From NCBI GenBank assembly GCA_030627405.1, contig DAOUSD010000061.1, positions 1-7,589 on the forward strand: 7,589 nt of DNA, written 5' to 3'. Source of the DNA: Deltaproteobacteria bacterium (GTDB lineage Bacteria > Desulfobacterota > Desulfobacteria > Desulfobacterales > ETH-SRB1). Position 1 is the first letter of the stretch. Each line of letters starts with the position of its first letter. The notes beneath the pieces are model-generated. The model saw only the letters and a program-made list of their open reading frames with translations, was not told where the DNA came from and did not search any database. Below are positions 6,475 through 7,589 of this stretch, in pieces. A program made the position numbers and the translations under genes.

Positions 6475-6542
6475 ACAAATGCATTCGAAAGAATTATGAA
6501 GCAAACATAAACAGTTATAATTGCCATGCCGGTCTTTTGGCC

Positions 6543-7394
6543 CTAAACACGACCGCCACTCCAACGTAATTTAGTCTTTAAAACATCAAAATAGGGTCTG
6601 TCCGCCATAGTTATCATATTGATAGGATGGGTTCCTTTTTTCACGATAATAGTATCTTTCTCATTTATTTCAAGACCCGCCTGTCCATCAAAAGTAAGCA
6701 TAACATCCGACGACTTTTCTTCAAGCATAATTTTTATGGACACTGATTCAGGAACTATTAAAGGTCGTATTGTTAGAGTAAAGGGGCAAATAGGTGTCAT
6801 TATTATTCCTTTTACATCCGGATGTATAATAGGTCCTCCGGCAGCAAGTGAATACGCTGTCGAACCGGTTGGGGTTGCTACGATAAGGCCGTCGGCGCTA
6901 TAACTGGTCAAATAGTTATCATCTATATATGTTTTTATATGTGCCAGCCTGGCAAAAGCCCCCCTGTTAATAACCATATCGTTCAGGACAGTTTCGCGGG
7001 CGATTTCCTTTCCTTCTCTAAAAACCTTTACAAGAAGGCGCATCCTGGGCTTTATGGTAAAATCTTCATTCAAAATGGATTCAGCCACAGCAAACAGACT
7101 TTCTTCAGTAATTTCCGCCAGGAAACCTACTTCTCCAAACTTTACGCCGAGGATGGGTATGTTTTGTTCTCCTATCCAGCAGACAGCGTTTAAAAAAGTT
7201 CCATCACCACCCAGAGCGAAAATACAAGAAAGATCTGCCGGCGCAGAAGATTCGCCTGGGATCGAAAATCTTCGAGGAGAAGAAGTTTCTTTCCTTACAA
7301 CATCCATGCCTTTTGACCGCAGCCAGTTTTCAAGTTCATCGGCCTTTTTTCCGGCCTTTGCATCCGCCTTTACAACTATTCCTATTCTTTTCAA
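6543..7394 (-). CDS. nadK: NAD kinase (ATP- or polyphosphate-dependent)
   Basis: This 283-residue cytoplasmic enzyme phosphorylates NAD to NADP, the only known biosynthetic route to NADP. GGDGTFL (62-68) carries the conserved glycine-rich loop with Asp64. GVKFGEVGFLAE (83-94) follows. The NAD-binding Asn138-Asp139 pair lies in VLNDMVINRG (136-145). The long family signature DGLIVATPTGSTAYSLAAGG spans 168-187. FDGQ (235-238) is near the C-terminus. Length is typical. The start is a TTG at 7394: the first conserved strand (KRIGIVVKA) follows directly and no ATG or GTG fits upstream. An AAGGAG site is present but 12 nt away. It is the first gene of a likely nadK-recN operon driven by the promoter at 7450-7477. 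Confidence 0.95.
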   Translation of the reverse strand: MKRIGIVVKADAKAGKKADELENWLRSKGMDVVRKETSSPRRFSIPGESSAPADLSCIFALGGDGTFLNAVCWIGEQNIPILGVKFGEVGFLAEITEESLFAVAESILNEDFTIKPRMRLLVKVFREGKEIARETVLNDMVINRGAFARLAHIKTYIDDNYLTSYSADGLIVATPTGSTAYSLAAGGPIIHPDVKGIIMTPICPFTLTIRPLIVPESVSIKIMLEEKSSDVMLTFDGQAGLEINEKDTIIVKKGTHPINMITMADRPYFDVLKTKLRWSGGRV

Positions 7395-7406
7395 AATAAG
7401 CGTTAA

Positions 7407-7412
7407 CTCCTT
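7407..7412 (-). promoter_or_regulatory. AAGGAG ribosome site of the NAD kinase gene
   Basis: On the minus strand AAGGAG is followed by 12 nt and then the TTG start codon. The spacing is wide and the start is non-AUG, which together suggest modest translation. The only nearer in-frame alternatives are an ACG and an ATT codon, so TTG remains the best choice. Confidence 0.55.
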
Positions 7413-7449
7413 ATAATTAGTGGTTGGACGAAAACTAAAAATACCTGAA

Positions 7450-7477
7450 ATTATAGTCAGTTAGATGCTATTCTCAA
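7450..7477 (-). promoter_or_regulatory. Sigma-70 type promoter for nadK-recN
   Basis: On the minus strand TTGAGA (7472-7477) and a consensus TATAAT (7450-7455) are separated by 16 bp. This is one mismatch from consensus in the -35 box with near-ideal spacing. Transcription would start near 7443 and give a leader of about 50 nt before the NAD kinase start. No operator-like repeat is visible in it. Confidence 0.6.
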
Positions 7478-7487
7478 ATCGAGGATT

Positions 7488-7579
7488 TTTAGCAGTTAGC
7501 TTTTAGCAATTAGCCTTTAGCTTTGTTTTTAGCAGTTAGCTTTTAGCAGTTAGCTAAGAGCTGACCGCTAATGGCTAAT
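7488..7579. repeat. TTAGC heptamer array with inverted units
   Basis: Five 7-bp units with a TTAGC core run from 7488 to 7522 (TTTAGCA, GTTAGCT, TTTAGCA, ATTAGCC, TTTAGCT). After a 5-bp interruption, four more follow at 7528-7555. A higher-order repeat is visible: 7487-7514 and 7527-7554 are identical except for one base. Two units in opposite orientation (CGCTAAT, GGCTAAT) close the array at 7566-7579. The direct and inverted units could pair as a hairpin. The array begins 10 bp behind the -35 box of the nadK promoter and may continue beyond the window end. Confidence 0.8.
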
Positions 7580-7589
7580 AGCTTTAATT

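Noticed and set aside
6475..6564. Longer recN start at TTG 6564
   Set aside because: The extra 30 residues are cysteine-rich and unlike RecN, they overlap NAD kinase in another frame, and MLKEL at 6474 is the family's standard beginning.

Overview
The window reads as a chromosomal stretch of a moderately AT-rich Gram-negative bacterium. A small BamE-type outer-membrane lipoprotein and two nucleotide-sugar epimerases for surface glycan precursors support this. A decayed four-helix-bundle gene, short TTAGC heptamer arrays and a palindromic MITE-like element sit between the genes. I associate that mixture with Desulfobacterota (Desulfobacterales-like) genomes, but the assignment is an inference from style and is not proven here.

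Layout. Positions 1-200 hold a 159-bp palindromic element with 20-bp terminal inverted repeats and a 5-bp target duplication. It lies directly upstream of a forward-strand cluster. The cluster is a GalE/WbpP-like 4-epimerase (203-1147), a 325-bp repeat-rich spacer with a deletion remnant of a four-helix-bundle gene (1334-1459), a UDP-glucuronate 4-epimerase (1473-2501), and an AAA+ ATPase (2529-3608) that starts 27 bp after the epimerase stop. About 650 bp follow with no convincing gene (3609-4257). The rest is on the minus strand: a BamE/SmpA-like lipoprotein (4258-4629), a half-copy of the palindromic element in its leader (4658-4730), recN (4777-6474) and NAD kinase (6543-7394). NAD kinase and recN look like one operon read from a recognisable sigma-70 type promoter at 7450-7477. 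A second, larger heptamer array lies behind that promoter.

How the genes work together. The two epimerases would supply UDP-galactose or UDP-GalNAc type sugars and UDP-galacturonate for LPS, capsule or exopolysaccharide. Other genes of that pathway, if clustered, would lie outside the window. The AAA+ ATPase belongs to a conserved but, as far as I know, functionally uncharacterised family. Its placement may be chance or may mean co-transcription with the epimerase. NAD kinase (NADP supply) and RecN (double-strand-break repair) are housekeeping.

The most notable signals outside the genes are the mobile or repetitive elements: the MITE with its half-copy, the heptamer arrays at two loci, and the remnant gene enclosed by a perfect 15-bp inverted repeat. 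I see no defence system, CRISPR array, rRNA or tRNA gene.
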